From Pyrenula massariospora (Eukaryota; Ascomycota; Eurotiomycetes; Pyrenulales; Pyrenulaceae), in NCBI GenBank assembly GCA_021030905.1, contig JAGFMI010000013.1:1054001-1118000 (forward strand): a DNA stretch of 64,000 nucleotides. Direction: 5' to 3'. The notes below the pieces were generated by a model. It worked only from the letters and a program-made list of their open reading frames with translations, was not told where the DNA came from and did not search any database. Numbering within the stretch: position 1 is the first letter of the stretch; the number at the start of each line of letters is the position of its first letter. Made by a program: the position numbers and the translations under genes. Shown in pieces: positions 13,301 through 28,100 of this stretch.

Positions 13301-16300
13301 AATTTGTTCTTCATTTTTGTGATATTAAATAATAAATATTTATTTTTAATAATAATGTTATTAAGTTTTCTGTAGTTTATATATAACTTTAATTTTTTAT
13401 TTTATTTTTTTAATATAAATAAAATGAATAAGCCGGCTGGTGATTTAAATTTTTAAATAAATTCCTTTTTTAAATTATTTTGAATATAGTTTTGTAAAAT
13501 ATTAAATTCTTTTTTAAATAATTTATATATTGATTTAAATATAAATTTTTTTCCTAATTATAGTTTAATTTTATAATTTTATGATTAATATTTTGGTAGT
13601 GTATTTATATTTATTTTTTTTTTAAATAATTCGCTTCACGCAGTATATTTTTAAAATATTATTAAAATTATATATTTTTTTAATACTTCGTTTTCGTCGC
13701 AACTTTTTTTTTTTAAATTGTTAAAGAAAATTAACCTTTATTTTATAAAGTTGTTTAATTTTAAAAAAAAAGTTTTTAAAAATTTCCGCTTTATATTTTT
13801 TTTTTTTTATTAATATATTACAGCATTGCGCAAATTTTTGCATAGTTATATAACTATATTTATTAAATTTAAATTTTTTTATTTACCAGTCGATATCTAA
13901 ATTATGTTTTTATAATTATAATATATTAAGAATTACTTAATTGATTGTCATTATTATAATATTTAAATATATTATTTCGATGTGGTCATTTATTTTATAT
14001 TATAAAGATTTTATTTTAATTAATATTTTCTGCGCTTTTGATTTATCTTTTTTGAAAAATAACATATTGTATATTTTTGTTTTTTTTTTTTATTAAAATT
14101 TTCATCTTATTTATACATTTTTAAAATATAATATTTTTAATAATTTTTAAGTTAATTAAGGTTCGCATCCTTTGTTTATAAAAAATAATTTTTTTTTTAA
14201 TGATACATGTGCTTTCCGTATTTATTAATTATTTTAAAATTATAATGTAAATTTCTTTTTTTCACTTTTTAAATTGAAGGATTCACTTTTTATTTTTTTA
14301 AAAAATTCTATTTCCGATTCTTTAAATTTTTCTTATAATTTATATTTTTAAAAATATTGTTGTATCTCTGCGCTGTGTTTTTAATATAAAAAATTATTTA
14401 TATAAATATATTATATTAATTGAATATATTTATTATTAACTCAATTTTTTCATTTTTTTTTATACTAAGTTTTAAAATTATTAAGAAATAAATTTTGTGT
14501 GTGTTTATTCTTTAAATAGTTTTTATATAAATTTATAGAACAATAAATTCAAAGTATTTTGATATGTGTTATTTTTAAATATATTTTTTAAAATATTAAA
14601 TATTTTATATAAATTTTTATAATTTGATAATATTATATATTCGATTTAAATATTATTTTTATTATTAGCTGTTGCAATATAATTTTTTAAATTTATAATA
14701 TTAATTTCTATACTATTTTTTATTTTTATTAATTTAAAGTAATAAAAAAATATTACTGTCGAAAATGTGCCGTATTATTTTATTATTTAATAATTAAATA
14801 TTTATTTTTAACTTTCTTAACTTTATATATTATTTTTTAAAGTTAATGAATTTTATATTGATTTAATAAACATAGTTTTTAATCTTTTAATTAATATTCT
14901 TAAAATTATTTTTATTTAATAATTTATATTTTTTAATTTAAAATTTTTATTTTTTTTAAAAAATAAATATTAACTTTTTTATCGCGTAAATGATATAAAT
15001 ATTTTCTATTTTTATATTTTTTCTATTTTTTTATGCATGCTTTTTTATAATAAAATTTTTTAAATTTATTTTATACTGTTTAATAAAATATGTAATTTTT
15101 ATATATATATTTATTTCAATAAATTTCTTTATAAAAAAAATTCTATTTATTAAAATATAAATTTTTTTTGTAATATTTTAAAATAATTAAACAATTTTTA
15201 TCTTTAATATATATTTTTTATTTCTTGTTGTGCTGTTTAAATAAGTTAATTTTTTTTTATATTTTTTTTAACTATATTACCTTATTATTTTTTAATATTG
15301 TATAATTATGTAACGGTAGTTTTTTATAAATTTTTATTTTTCTATTAATAAATTAATTTAAGATATTTTTATTTCTTTTTTTAAAATTCATCTCATTTTT
15401 TATTTTTATTAATTCTTTAAGTGTTTATATGATTTTTAAAATATCTATTTTATAAACTATATTAAATTTATATATCGGTTTATTTCTGTAATTTTAAATT
15501 ATATAATTTATTTTATTATAGAAATAGCAGTTTTTAATCATATTCTTATTTATATCTTTCTTTTTTAATGATTTTTTTTCTACGTTATTAATTTATATTA
15601 TGTTTAAATTAAAATTTTTGTTCCTCTATATATAAAAATGTTTAAATTTTTAAAAAATTTTTTTAAATATATATCAATATTCTGCATTATGTTGATTATA
15701 TAATTTTTTTAATTTATAATTTTTTAATTTATTATTTAAATTTATTGTTTTTTTTGTCAGCTCTTTAAATATAATTAAATTTATTTTAATATATATAAAT
15801 TTATTTTTAATATTATTTTTTAATCCAATTTTAAATATCGTTATAAAAAATTTATCGTTTTAATTTAATTCCGTGAAAATTTTTTCAAAATATTAAATAT
15901 ATTTTATCGCTGAATAAATTTAATATATTTATTAAATAATTTTTTTAATATTTTCTTTAATATTTGCTGCACCGAATATTTTTTTTATTTTTTTTTAAAA
16001 TATATTAAAATCTTTAAAGACTTTAACAACAACGATTTTAAAATTATTTAAATTTTTTTCTTTTTTAATTTTAATTAATAGATAATTTTGTATTTATAAT
16101 TTTAATTATTTATAAATTCTTTTTTAAAATAAAATTATTATAAATATAACTTTTTTATTAGTAGCAACTTTATTTTCTTAAAATTTAAAATAAATTTAAT
16201 ATTAAGTAAACTAGTTATTAAACTTTTAATAATTTTTATTATATTTATTTAATAAAAATCCTTTCACTTTTTCGACAGCTGTAAAATTAATTAAAGATTT

Positions 16301-16338
16301 TTTTTATCTTAAATAAATCATCTTTAGAGTATTTAAAG

Positions 16339-16606
16339 TATTATATAGATACTTTTAAATAATTAAAAAATATTTATATAAATTAATTCTCAAAAGATAA
16401 CTTAAAATTAAATTAAAGAAAAAATATTTGTAAAAAGATTACAAAGGTAGTTTAATACTTTTGTAATTAATTAAATATTTAACTATATAAATTGAATACA
16501 CTTTTATTTCAGAAAGAGAAGCGAAGTTGATTTTTATATATTTTTTGTTTATATTATACAAATAGCCAAATAAAGGAGTTTTTTAAATAAAAACTATTCA
16601 GTAGCG
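16339..16606 (-). repeat. Right (5') LTR of element B, first fragment
   Basis: 268 bp matching 9942 onward. It is cut at the tagcg duplication by insertion of A-outer. Confidence 0.92.
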
Positions 16607-16998
16607 TGTTGCGATTCCTTTCGAAGGAACTCTGGGCGGTACTTATATCATTTAATAAAATAATACTGAACATCACGTGACTGATAATTTATACTATTTT
16701 TAGATAATAATTACAGTTATTAGAAGAAGTAGTCATTACTAATAGAATCGATAACTACAGCTATTATCTACCCCGATATAAAGTTATTAACTGTAGATAT
16801 ATAAAAATCGACTTCGCTTCCCTTTTTGAAACGAAGACGTATTTAATTTAAATAGTTAAATATTTAATTAGTTATAAAAATACTGAACTATTTTTATAAT
16901 TTTTTTACAAATATTTTCTCTTAATTTAATTTTGAGTTATTTTTTAAAAATTAATTTACATAAATATCTTTCGGTAACTTTGAAGTATCTATATAATA
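16607..16998 (+). repeat. LTR of A-outer (5')
   Basis: 392 bp, TGTTGCG... to ...ATATAATA. It aligns with 29786-30177; the differences seen are transitions. Confidence 0.93.
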
Positions 16999-18351
16999 TT
17001 TTAAATACTTTAAAGATAATTTATTTAAAATAAGGAGGATCTTTAATCAATCTTATAATTATTAAAAAGGTAAAAGGATTTTTACCGAATAAATATAATA
17101 AAAATTGCTGAAAATTTAATGATTGGTTCGCCTAATACTAAATTTACTTTAAATTTTAAAAAAATAAAGTTATTATTAATAAGAAAGTTATATTTACAGC
17201 AGAGCTACTTTAAAAAAGAGTTTATAAATAATTAAAATTATAAATATGAAACTATCTATTAATTAAAATTAAAAAAGAAAAAAATTTAAATAATTTTAAA
17301 ATCGCTACCGTTAAAATTTTTAAAGATTTTAATATATTTTAAAAAAAAATAAAAAAGATGTTCGGTGCAGCAAATATTAAAAAAAATATTAAAAAAATTA
17401 TTTAATAAATATATTAAATTTATTTAACGGCAGAGTATATTTAACGTTTTAAAAAAATTTTTATAAAATTAAATTAAAATAATAAATCTCTCATAACGAT
17501 ATTTAAAACTAAATTAAAAAATAATATTAAAGATGAGTTTATGCGTATTGAAATAAATTTAATTATATTTAAAAAATTAATAAAGAAGACGATAAATCTG
17601 AATGACAGATTAAAAAATTATAAATTAAAAAAATTATATAATTAACACAATATAAAATATTAATATATGTTTAAAAAAATTTTTCAAAAATTAAAATATT
17701 TTTATATATAGGAAGATAGAGGCTTCGATTTAGACGCGATATAAATTAATAATATAAAAAAAAAATTATCAAAAAAGAAAGATATAAATAAGAATATAGT
17801 TAAGAACTGCTATTTTTATAGTAAAATAAATTATATAGTTTAAAATTACAGAAGTAAATCGGTATACGAGTTTAATATAATTTATAAAATAAATATCCTA
17901 AAGATCGCGTAAACGTTTAAAAAATTAATAAAAATAAAAAATAAAACGAATTTTAAAGAAAGAAATTAAAATATCCCAAGTTAGTTCACCGACGAGGAAA
18001 TAAAAATTTATAAAAAATTATCATTATATAATTATACAGTGTTGAAGAATGATAAAGTAATATAATTAAAAAAGATATAAAAAAGAACCGACTCATTTAA
18101 ATAATACAATAAAAGATAAAAAATATATACTAAAGATAAAAACTGTTTAGTTATTTTAAAATGTTATAAAAAGAATTTATATTTTAATAAACGAAATCTT
18201 TTTTACAAAAAAACTTATTAAAGTAAATGTGTGTATGAAAATTACATATTTTATTAAATAATACGAGACGAGTTTGGGAAATCTCATTATAAAAAAACAT
18301 ATATAAAAGAGTGGAAAGAATATAAAAATAAAAAATATTTATATTATTTAC

Positions 18352-18743
18352 TGTTGCGGCCCCTGCCGGAGGAACTCTAGGCGGTACTTATACCATCCAA
18401 TAAGGTAACACTGGACATCACGTAACTAATAACTTATACAACTACGGACCAATAGCTATGACTATCAGAAAGAACAGCTATTATTAACAAGAGTGATAAT
18501 TACAATTACCATTTACCCCAATACAGAGTTATTAATTGTTAATATATAGAAATTGACTTTGCTCCCTTTTTTAAAACGAAAATATATTCAACTCAAATAG
18601 CTAGATATCTAATTAATTATAAAAATACTAAACTACCCTTGTGATCTTTTTATAAATATTTTTTTTTTAATTTAATTTTAAATTATTTTTTAAAAACTAA
18701 CCCGCATAAACATCACCGATCACTTAGTAGTATTTATATAACA
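18352..18743 (+). repeat. LTR of A-inner (5')
   Basis: 392 bp. It begins TGTTGCGGCCCCTGCC and keeps GC at its left end. Bases 18541-18743 are the segment shared with B and C LTRs. Confidence 0.94.
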
Positions 18744-21700
18744 CTTTAAATACCCCAAAGATGACTTATTTAGAATAAAGAGAATCTTCAACCAACTTTG
18801 CAGCTGTTAAAGAAATAAAAGGGTTTTTATCTAATAAATATAATAAAAATTGTTAAAAGTTTAATGACTAGCTCGCTTAATGCCAAATTTATTTTAAATT
18901 TTAAAAAAATAAAGTTACTACTAATAAAAGGGTTATATTTACAATAAGATTATTTTAAAAAAGAGTTTATAAATAGTTAAAATTACAAATGCGAAATTAT
19001 TTATCCGCTAAAGCTAAAGAAGAAAAAAATTTAAATAATTTTAAAATCACTGCTGTTAAAGTCTTTAAAAATTTTAAAATCTTTTAAAAAAAAATAGAAA
19101 AGATATTCGGCGCAGTAAATATTAAAAAAAATGTTAAAAAAGTTATTTAATAAATATATTAAATTTATTCAGCGGTAAAGTATGTTCAATATTTTAAAAA
19201 AATTTCTACAGAATTAAATTGGGATAATAAATTTTTTATAACAATATTTAAAATTAAACTAAAGAATAATATTAAAGATAAGCTTATGCAAATTAGAATA
19301 AATCTAATTATATTTAAAAAGTTAATAAAGAAAGCGATAAGTTTAAATAATCAGTTAAAAAATTATAAATTAAAAAGATTATATAATCAACATAATACAG
19401 AATATTGATATATGTTTAAAGAAACTTTTCAAAAATCTAAATATTTCTATATATAAAAAAATAAAGATTTTAATTCAGACACGATGCAAGTTGATAATGT
19501 GAAAAGAAAATCATTAAAAAAAAAGAGCACAAATAAGAATATAATTAAAAATTGTTATTTTTATAATAAAACAGACTATATAGCTTAAAACTGTAGAAAC
19601 AAATCGATATATAAATTTAATATAGTTTATAAAGCGGATATTCTAAAAGTCGCATAAACGCCTAAAAAATTACTGGAAATAAAGGATGAGATAGATCCTG
19701 AAGAAGAAGACTGAAACATTCTAAATTAATTTACTAATAAAGAGATAAAAATTCGTGAAGGACTATCATTATATAATTATATAATATTAAAAGATGATGA
19801 GGTGGTATAGTTAAAAAAGATATAAAAAAAAACCGACTTATTTAAACAACATGATAAAAAATAAAAAATATATATTAAAAATAAAAACTGTTTAATTATT
19901 TTAAAACATTATAAAAAAAATCTATATTTTAATAAATGAAATCTTTTTTATAAAGAAATTTACTGAAGCAAGTGTATATATAAAAATTACACATTTTATT
20001 AAACAGTATAAAATAAGTTTGGGAAATTTTATTATAAAAAAATATATATAAAAAAATGAAAAAAATATAAAAATAAAAAATATTTATATTATTTACACGA
20101 CAAAAAAGCTAACGCTTACTTTTTAAAAAAAGTAAAAATTTTAAATTAAAAGATACAGACTATTAAATAAAAATAATTTTAAAAATATTAATTAAAAAAT
20201 TGAAGGCTATGTTTATCAGATTAATATAAAATTTATTAACTTTAAAAAATAATGTACAGAGTTAAGAAAGTTAAAAATAAATATTTAATTTTTAAATAAT
20301 AAAATAATACAGCACATTTTCGACAGCAGTATTTTTCTATTATTTTAAATTAATAAAAATAAAAAATAGTATAAAGATTAATATTATAAATTTAAAAAAT
20401 TACGCTGTAATAATTAATAATAAAAATAATATTTAAATTAAACGTGTAGTATTACCGGATTATAAAAATTTATATAAAATATTCGATGTTTTAAAAAGTA
20501 TATTTAAAAATAATATATATTAAAATGCCTTGAATCTATTGCTCTATAAATTTATATAAAAATTATTTAAAAGATAAATGCGCACAAAATTTATTTTTTA
20601 ATAATTTTAAAACTTAATATAAAGAAAGATGAAGAAACTGAATTAATAATAAATATATTTAATTAATATGGCATATTTATATAAACAGTTTTTTATATTA
20701 AAAATACAGTGTAAAAATACAACAATACCTTTAAAAACATAAACTATGAAAAGAATCTGAAGAATTTGAAATAGAATTTTTTAAAAAAATAAAAAGCAGA
20801 CTCTCCAATTTAGAAAATAAAAAAAAAAGATTTATATTATAATTTTAAAATAATTAATAAACACAGAAAGTGTATATATTATTAAAAAGAAGATTACTCT
20901 TCATAGATAAAGAATAAGAGTTTTAATTAATTTAGGAGCCACTAAGAACATCATATCCTAAAGCTGTATAAATAAAATGGAAATTTTAATAAAAAAGAAA
21001 ACAGAAATGTACAATATGTTATTCTTTAAAAAAGATAAATTAAAAATGTAAAAAGTATTAATTAAAATAAAATTATTATAATGCGCAATAAATAGTTATA
21101 ATAAAATAATATATTTAGACATTATAATAATGGCAGTTAATTAAATAATTTTTAATATATTATAATTACAAAAGCATAATTTAAATATTAACTGGCAAAT
21201 AAGAAAGCTCAAGTTTAATAAATATAGTTATATAACTATATAAAAATCTATATAATATTGTAATATATTAATAAAAAAGAAAGATATAAAGCGGGAATCT
21301 TTAAAAATTTTTCTTTTAAAATTAAATAACTTTGCGAAATAAAGGTTGACTTTTTTTAATAATTTAAAAAAAAAAAGCTGCGACGAGGACGGAGTATTAA
21401 AAAAATATATAATTTTAATAATATTTTAAAAATATGCTGCGTGGAGCGAATTATTTAAAAAAAAAAATAGATATAAATATATTATTAAAATATTAATTAT
21501 AAGATCACGAAATTAGGTTATAATTAAAAAAAGAATTTATATTTAAATTAATATACAGATTATTTAAAAAAGAACTTAATATTTTACAGAACTATATTTA
21601 AAATAATCTGAAAAAAGGATTTATTTAAAAATTTAAATCGTCAATTGACTCACCTATTTTATTTATATTAAAAAAACAAAATAAAGAGTTAAAGTTATAT

Positions 21701-24700
21701 ATAGATTATAAAAAGTTTAATAATATTATTATCAAAAATAAATATTTATTATTTAATATTATGAAAATGAGGGACAGATTATAAAAAGCTAAATACTTTA
21801 TAAAACTAGACTAACAAGGAGTTTACAACCTAATATATATAAAAAAGGGCGAAAAATAAAAAACAACTTTTAAAACTAAATATAGATATTATAAATATTA
21901 AATAATGCTATTTAGATTTATAAATATATTAACTATATATTAAATATTAATAAACAATTTATTAAAATCTTTTTTTAATAATTTTATCATCACTTACTTG
22001 GACAATATATTTATTTACTTTAAAAATCTGAAAATATACAAAAAATAGGTTAAATAAATTTTATAGAAACTTGTTAATATACAGTTACAATTTAAACTGA
22101 AAAAATGCAAATTTCACAAAATAGAAGTTAAATTTTTAAAATATATTATTAAATAAAACGGTATTAAAATCAGTTCAAAAAAAAATAAAATTATTAAAAA
22201 ATAATTTAAATTAACTATAGTTACAGAAGTATAAATTTTTTTTAAATTCTGTAACTTCAATCGACAGTTTATTAAAAAATATTTTTATAAGACAAAATCA
22301 TTAATCAGATTAATTAAAAAGAATTATAAATATAAATTAAAATCAAAACAGCAGAAGGCGTTTGATTAATTAATATAATTCTATATAAAAACTTCAATAC
22401 TGATTATATTTAAAACAAATTAGCTAAAATAAATTGAAATGGATGTATTAAATTTAACCATAAAAATTTATTTAATATAATTATAAGACGGAAAATGACA
22501 CTTGATAATATATTATTTTAAAAAATTAACCCCAGCAAAGTAAAACTACAATATTTATAATAAAAAATTGTTAGTAATAATAGCAATATTTAAATATTAA
22601 CAAATATACACAGAGAGTGTTTTATAGTTAGATATATTTACAAATTATAAAAATTTAGTTACGTTTACAACTATAAAACAACTAAATAAAAGATAGATTT
22701 AATAGTTAAAACTTTTAAAACAGTATAAATTTAAAATATATTATAAATTAAATAAAAAAAATAGCCGGGCGGACACACTTAATTAAAGAAAAAATTATAT
22801 AATAAAAAAGGTCATTGAACAATTTATATTAAAAAAAAATTCAGATGGAAACTTTAGTCTAAACCAGGTTATCAATACCATCATACAAGAATTTGAAGAC
22901 AATACAAAACAAAAAGCAAGATTTATAGTATTAGAAAAATTGGTAGAAGATGTTATACAACAGCATCATGATCTATTTATATATAGACATCCAAAAATTA
23001 ACAACATTATTAAATTAATATAAAAAACCTACCAAATATTAAAACTGAAACGGTGAGTAAAAAGTTACATTAAAAAATATATATTCTGTTAGAAAAATAA
23101 AATTAATAAATTTCTTTATATATTAACAACAATATAGAAAAAATCTATAGAATTATAAAAAAGTGTTGGAATTAATTTTATTATTAAACTTCCTCCGTCA
23201 TACAGCTATAATATAATTATAATAATTATAAATAGATACACTAAATATGCGATTTTTAAATCATTTAAAGAAATTTATACAACATTATAAATAATAAAAG
23301 TAGTTATGAATTTAGTGGTACAGTATTTTAAATTTTCAAAATAAATAATATTAAATAGAGATAAGTTGTTTATATCTTAATACTGAAAAACAATTATATC
23401 GGAATTAAAAATTAAGTTAATATATTAATAACATTTCATCTATAAATAAATAGGTAAACAGAAAGAATTAATTAAATACTGAAAAATTAATTACAGTATT
23501 ATCTTTTTATAAATATAGATAATTAAAATAAATAGTTATTAATAGCGCAGTTATACTATAACAATAGGAGAAACAACACAATGAAATATTCTCTTTATTA
23601 AATAAACTTTAGAAGACACCCGAATTTTTTAAAAAATTTTTTTTAAATAGAGACTGCTGAAGCAGCTTTATAAAAAATAAAATAAATTTAATAAGAACTA
23701 TAATAATAATAATAAACAAATTAGAAAGAGAGTCTTCAGTTGAAAGAGGGGGATAAGATTTATCTCTTTACAAAAAATTTAAAAACTTTATAACTAAGTA
23801 AAAAAATAGATTATTAGTGGATTAAATTATTTAAAATTAAATAGATAAAAAAATCAACAGTCTATAAGTTAAAATTATTTAATAATATAAAAATACATTT
23901 TATATTTAATGTCGAATTTTTAAAATCAGCATATTTTAATACCTCGGTACAGAAAATGTTTCGTTATAAAATTTAAAAAAAGAATATATATAAAGTAGAA
24001 CGAATTTTAAAACAAAAAGATTAAAAATATTTTATTAAGTGAAAGGGCTATCCAATTTCGGAAAGTATGTAAAAATTATTATTTTATTTTATTTACTGTT
24101 AACAACTACTGCAGCATTATTATTATTAATAAAGAGAAAAGTGTTTACCGCGATCAACTTCGTTAAAAAATTATTAATATTCTGTGAGGACATTTAAGCG
24201 AAATCTTTAAAAACTAATTATTAATCGGTAAAGTTTATTTATTTTTTATTATTATAACCTTCCGCATTTACCCATTTTTAAATCTCAATATTTAACTCTT
24301 TTGTTAAATATATTGTCTTAATATCCGTTCGGTGTTCAGCCAACTTTAGGGTTTTTTAAAAATATTTCAACCGCGCACAATGTTCCATAACTTGTGCTAT
24401 AGCTCACTCTTTGTGTTGTTCCTCACAAGCAATCTTTATTTAAATAGAATTATGAGTATAATCTAGGACTTTTTACAACACAGTAATATAAAATTTATTG
24501 TTATAGATATATTCAGCATAACACATCAATTTGAAGGGTGTTATAATGTAGTTAAGATAATTATAATAATAAAATTGACAGAGTAAGACTGCTAAATAAT
24601 TTAGAGAAAAAATTACATAATAAAGACGGAAAAATTAAAAAGCTGAAGAAAACGATATCTTTAATAAACAATTAAATAAAAATATAATCTATTTATGTAC

Positions 24701-24745
24701 AATATAAATAATTTTTAGAATAAAAATTTATAAAAGGGAAGTGAG

Positions 24746-25137
24746 TATTATGACCTCTGTTAAAAAAACTTTAGACAGTATTTATACTATTTAATAAAAT
24801 AACACTGAACATTACATGATTAATAATTTATATAATTACGGATTGATAACTATGGCTATTAAGAGGGACAGCCATTATTAATAAGAGTGGTAGTTACAGT
24901 TACCATTTACTTCGGCACAGAGTTATTAATTGTTAATATATAGGAATTGACTTCGCTCCCTTCCCTGGAATAAAGATATATTTAACTTAAATAATTAGAC
25001 ACCTAGTTAATTATGAAAGTACTGAACTATCTTTGTGATTTCTTTATAAATATTTCTTTCTTAACTTAACCCTGAGTTATCCCTTGAGAACCAACCCGCG
25101 CAAGTATCACCGGTCACCCAGTAGTATTTACATAATA
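24746..25137 (+). repeat. LTR of A-inner (3')
   Basis: 392 bp. The left end is converted, but its right end (25,081-25,121) keeps GC that the 5' copy has lost. The duplicated tttac follows. Confidence 0.94.
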
Positions 25138-28100
25138 TTTACGCGATAAGAGAGTTAATGTTTACTTTTTAAAAAAAATAAAAATTTTAAATTAGAGGAT
25201 ATAAACCACTAAATAAAAACAATTTTAAAAATATTAATTAGAAAATTAAAAGCTATATTTATTAAATTAATGTAAAATTTATTAATCTTAAAAAATAATA
25301 TATAAAATTAGAAAAATTAAGGATGAGTATTTAATTATTAAATAATAAAATAATATAATATATTTTCGACAGCAGTATTTTTTTACTACTTTAAATTAAT
25401 AAAAATGAAGAATAGTATAAAAATTAGTGTTATAAATTTAAAAAGTTACGCTGTAACAATTAATAATAAAAACAGTATTTAAATTAAATATATAATATTA
25501 TCAAATTATAGAAATTTATATAAAGCGTTTAATATTTTAAAAGATATATTTAAAAATGATATATACCGAAATATTTTAAATTTACTATTTTATAAATTTA
25601 TATAAAGATTATTTAAAGAATAAACGCGCGCAAGATTTATTTTTTAAAAACTTTAAAATTTAATACAGAGAAAGATGGAGAAATCGAGCGGATAATAAAT
25701 ATATTTAATTAACGTAATACACCTGCGTAAACGGTTTTTTATATTAAAAATATAGCGTGGAAATATAATAATATCTTTAAAAATACAAATTATAAAAAGA
25801 ATTTAAAAAATTTAAAATTAAATCTTTTAAAAAAATAAAAGGCGGACTCTTCGATTTAAAAAATAAAAAAAAAAGATTTACACTATAGCTTTAAAATAAT
25901 TAATAAATACGGAAAGCGCATATATTATTAAAAGAAAGATTATTCTTTATAAATAAAAAATACGAGTTTTAATAAATTTAAAAGTTACTAAAAATATTAT
26001 ATCTCAGAACTATATAAATAAAATAGAAATTTTTATAAAAAAAAAGATAAAAATGTACAACATGTTATTCTTTAAAAAAAATAAAATAAAAATGTAAAAA
26101 ATATCGATCGAAATAAAATTATTATAATATAAAATAAATAATTATAATGAAATAATATATTTAAATGTTATAACGATGACAATTAATTAAATAATCTTTA
26201 ATATATTATAATTATAAAAATATAATCCGAATATCGACTAATAAACAAGAGAATTTAAATTTAATAAATATAGTTATATAATCATGCAAGAACCTACATA
26301 ATACTATAATATATTAATAAAAAAGAAAGATATAAAATAGAAATTTTTAGAGATCTCTTTTTTAAAATTAAATAACTTTACAAAACGAAGGTCAACTTTT
26401 TTTAATAATTTAAAAAAAAAAAACTACGACGAGGACGGAATATTAAAAAAATATATAATTTTAATAATATTTTAAAAATACGCTGCGTGGAGTGAGTTAT
26501 TTAAAAAAAAAATAAATATAAATACACTATTAAAATATTAACTATAAAATTATAAAATTAAATTATAATTAAAAAAGGAATCCACGTTCGAATTAATATA
26601 TAAATTATTTAAAAAAAAATTCGGTGTTCTACGAGACTATATTCAGAATAATTTAAAAAAAAAATTTATTTAAAAATCTGAATTACCAGCCAATTTACTT
26701 ATTTTATTTATATTAAAAAAACGAAATGGAGAACTGAAGTTATACATAGACTATAAAAAATTTAATAATATTATTATTAAAAATAGGTATCCGTTACCTA
26801 ACATTATAAAAATAAAAAATAAATTATAAGAAGTTAAATATTTTATAAAGTTAAATTAATAAAAAGCTTATAATCTAATATGTATAAAAAAGGGTGAGAA
26901 ATAAAAAACAACCTTTAAAATTAGATATAAATATTATAAGTATTAAATAATACTGTTTAAATTTACAAATATACCAACTACGTGCCAAATATTAATAAAT
27001 AATTTATTAAAATCTTTTTTTAACGATTTTATTATTATCTACTTGGATGATATATTTATCTATTTTAAAAATTTTAAAATGTATAAAAAATAGGTTAAAT
27101 AAGTTTTATAGAAACTTACTAGCGCACGGTTACAACTTAAGTTAGAGAAGTGCGAATTTTATAAAACGAAGATTGAGTTTTTAAAATATATTATTAAATA
27201 AAACGATATTAGAATTAGTCTAGAAAAAAATAAAATTATTAAAAAGTAACTTAGATCAACCACAGTTACAGAAGTATAAATTTTTTTTAAATTCTGCAAT
27301 TTTAATTAATAATTTATTAAAAAATATTTCTACAAGACAGAATCATTAATTAAATTAGTTAAAAAAAATTATAAATATAAATAAAAGCCGGAATAGTAAA
27401 AAGTGTTTAATTAATTAATACGATCCTGTATAAAGATTTTAATATTAATTATATTTAAAATAAATTAGCCAGAACAGATTGAAATGGATGTATTAAATTT
27501 AATTATAAAAATTTATTTAATACAGTTACAAAACAAAAAAAGATATTTAATAGTATATTATTTCAGAAAATTAACTTCAACAAAACAAAATTATAATATT
27601 TATAATAAAGAGTTGCTAGCAGTAGTGGCAGTATTTAAATATTAATAAATATATATAAAGAGCGTTTTACAGTTAAATATATTTACAAACTATAAAAATT
27701 TAACCGCGTTTATAATTATAAAATAGTTAAATAAAAAACAGGTCCGATGATCAGAACTTTTAAAATAATATAAATTTAAAATATATTATAAATTAGGTAA
27801 AAAAAACGGCCGAGCGGACGCGCTTAATTAAAAAAAAGATTATATAATAAAAGAAATCATCGAACAACTTATATTGAAAAGAAATTTAAATAAAAGTTTT
27901 AATTTAAATTAGATTATCAATACCGCCATATAGGAACATAATAAAGAGTAGAAAGCGAAGCTTATAATATTAAAAAAATTAATAAAAAACATCATACGGC
28001 AATACTACGATCTATTTATATATAAATATTTAAAAATTAATAATACTATTAAGTTAATACGAAGAATCTATTAAATACCAGAACTAAAACGGCGAATAAA

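Larger units (their letters stand above)
18352..25137 (+). mobile_element. Element A-inner: innermost Ty3/gypsy fossil
   Basis: LTRs at 18352-18743 and 24746-25137 (392 bp each), TSD tttac (18347-18351 and 25138-25142), total 6,786 bp, not interrupted by other elements. On the plus strand the gag region is about 18.8-20.1 kb with a zinc-knuckle-like stretch near 19.55 kb. Reverse transcriptase lies near 21.6-22.3 kb, RNase H near 22.5-22.75 kb, and integrase near 22.9-23.6 kb. Sequence just right of the insertion continues exactly the A-outer sequence just left of it, as seen by comparison with A-inner's own 20.09 kb region. It is broken throughout, but keeps more C and G (notably 22.85-23.05 kb) than A-outer. 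It is the youngest insertion. Confidence 0.94.
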
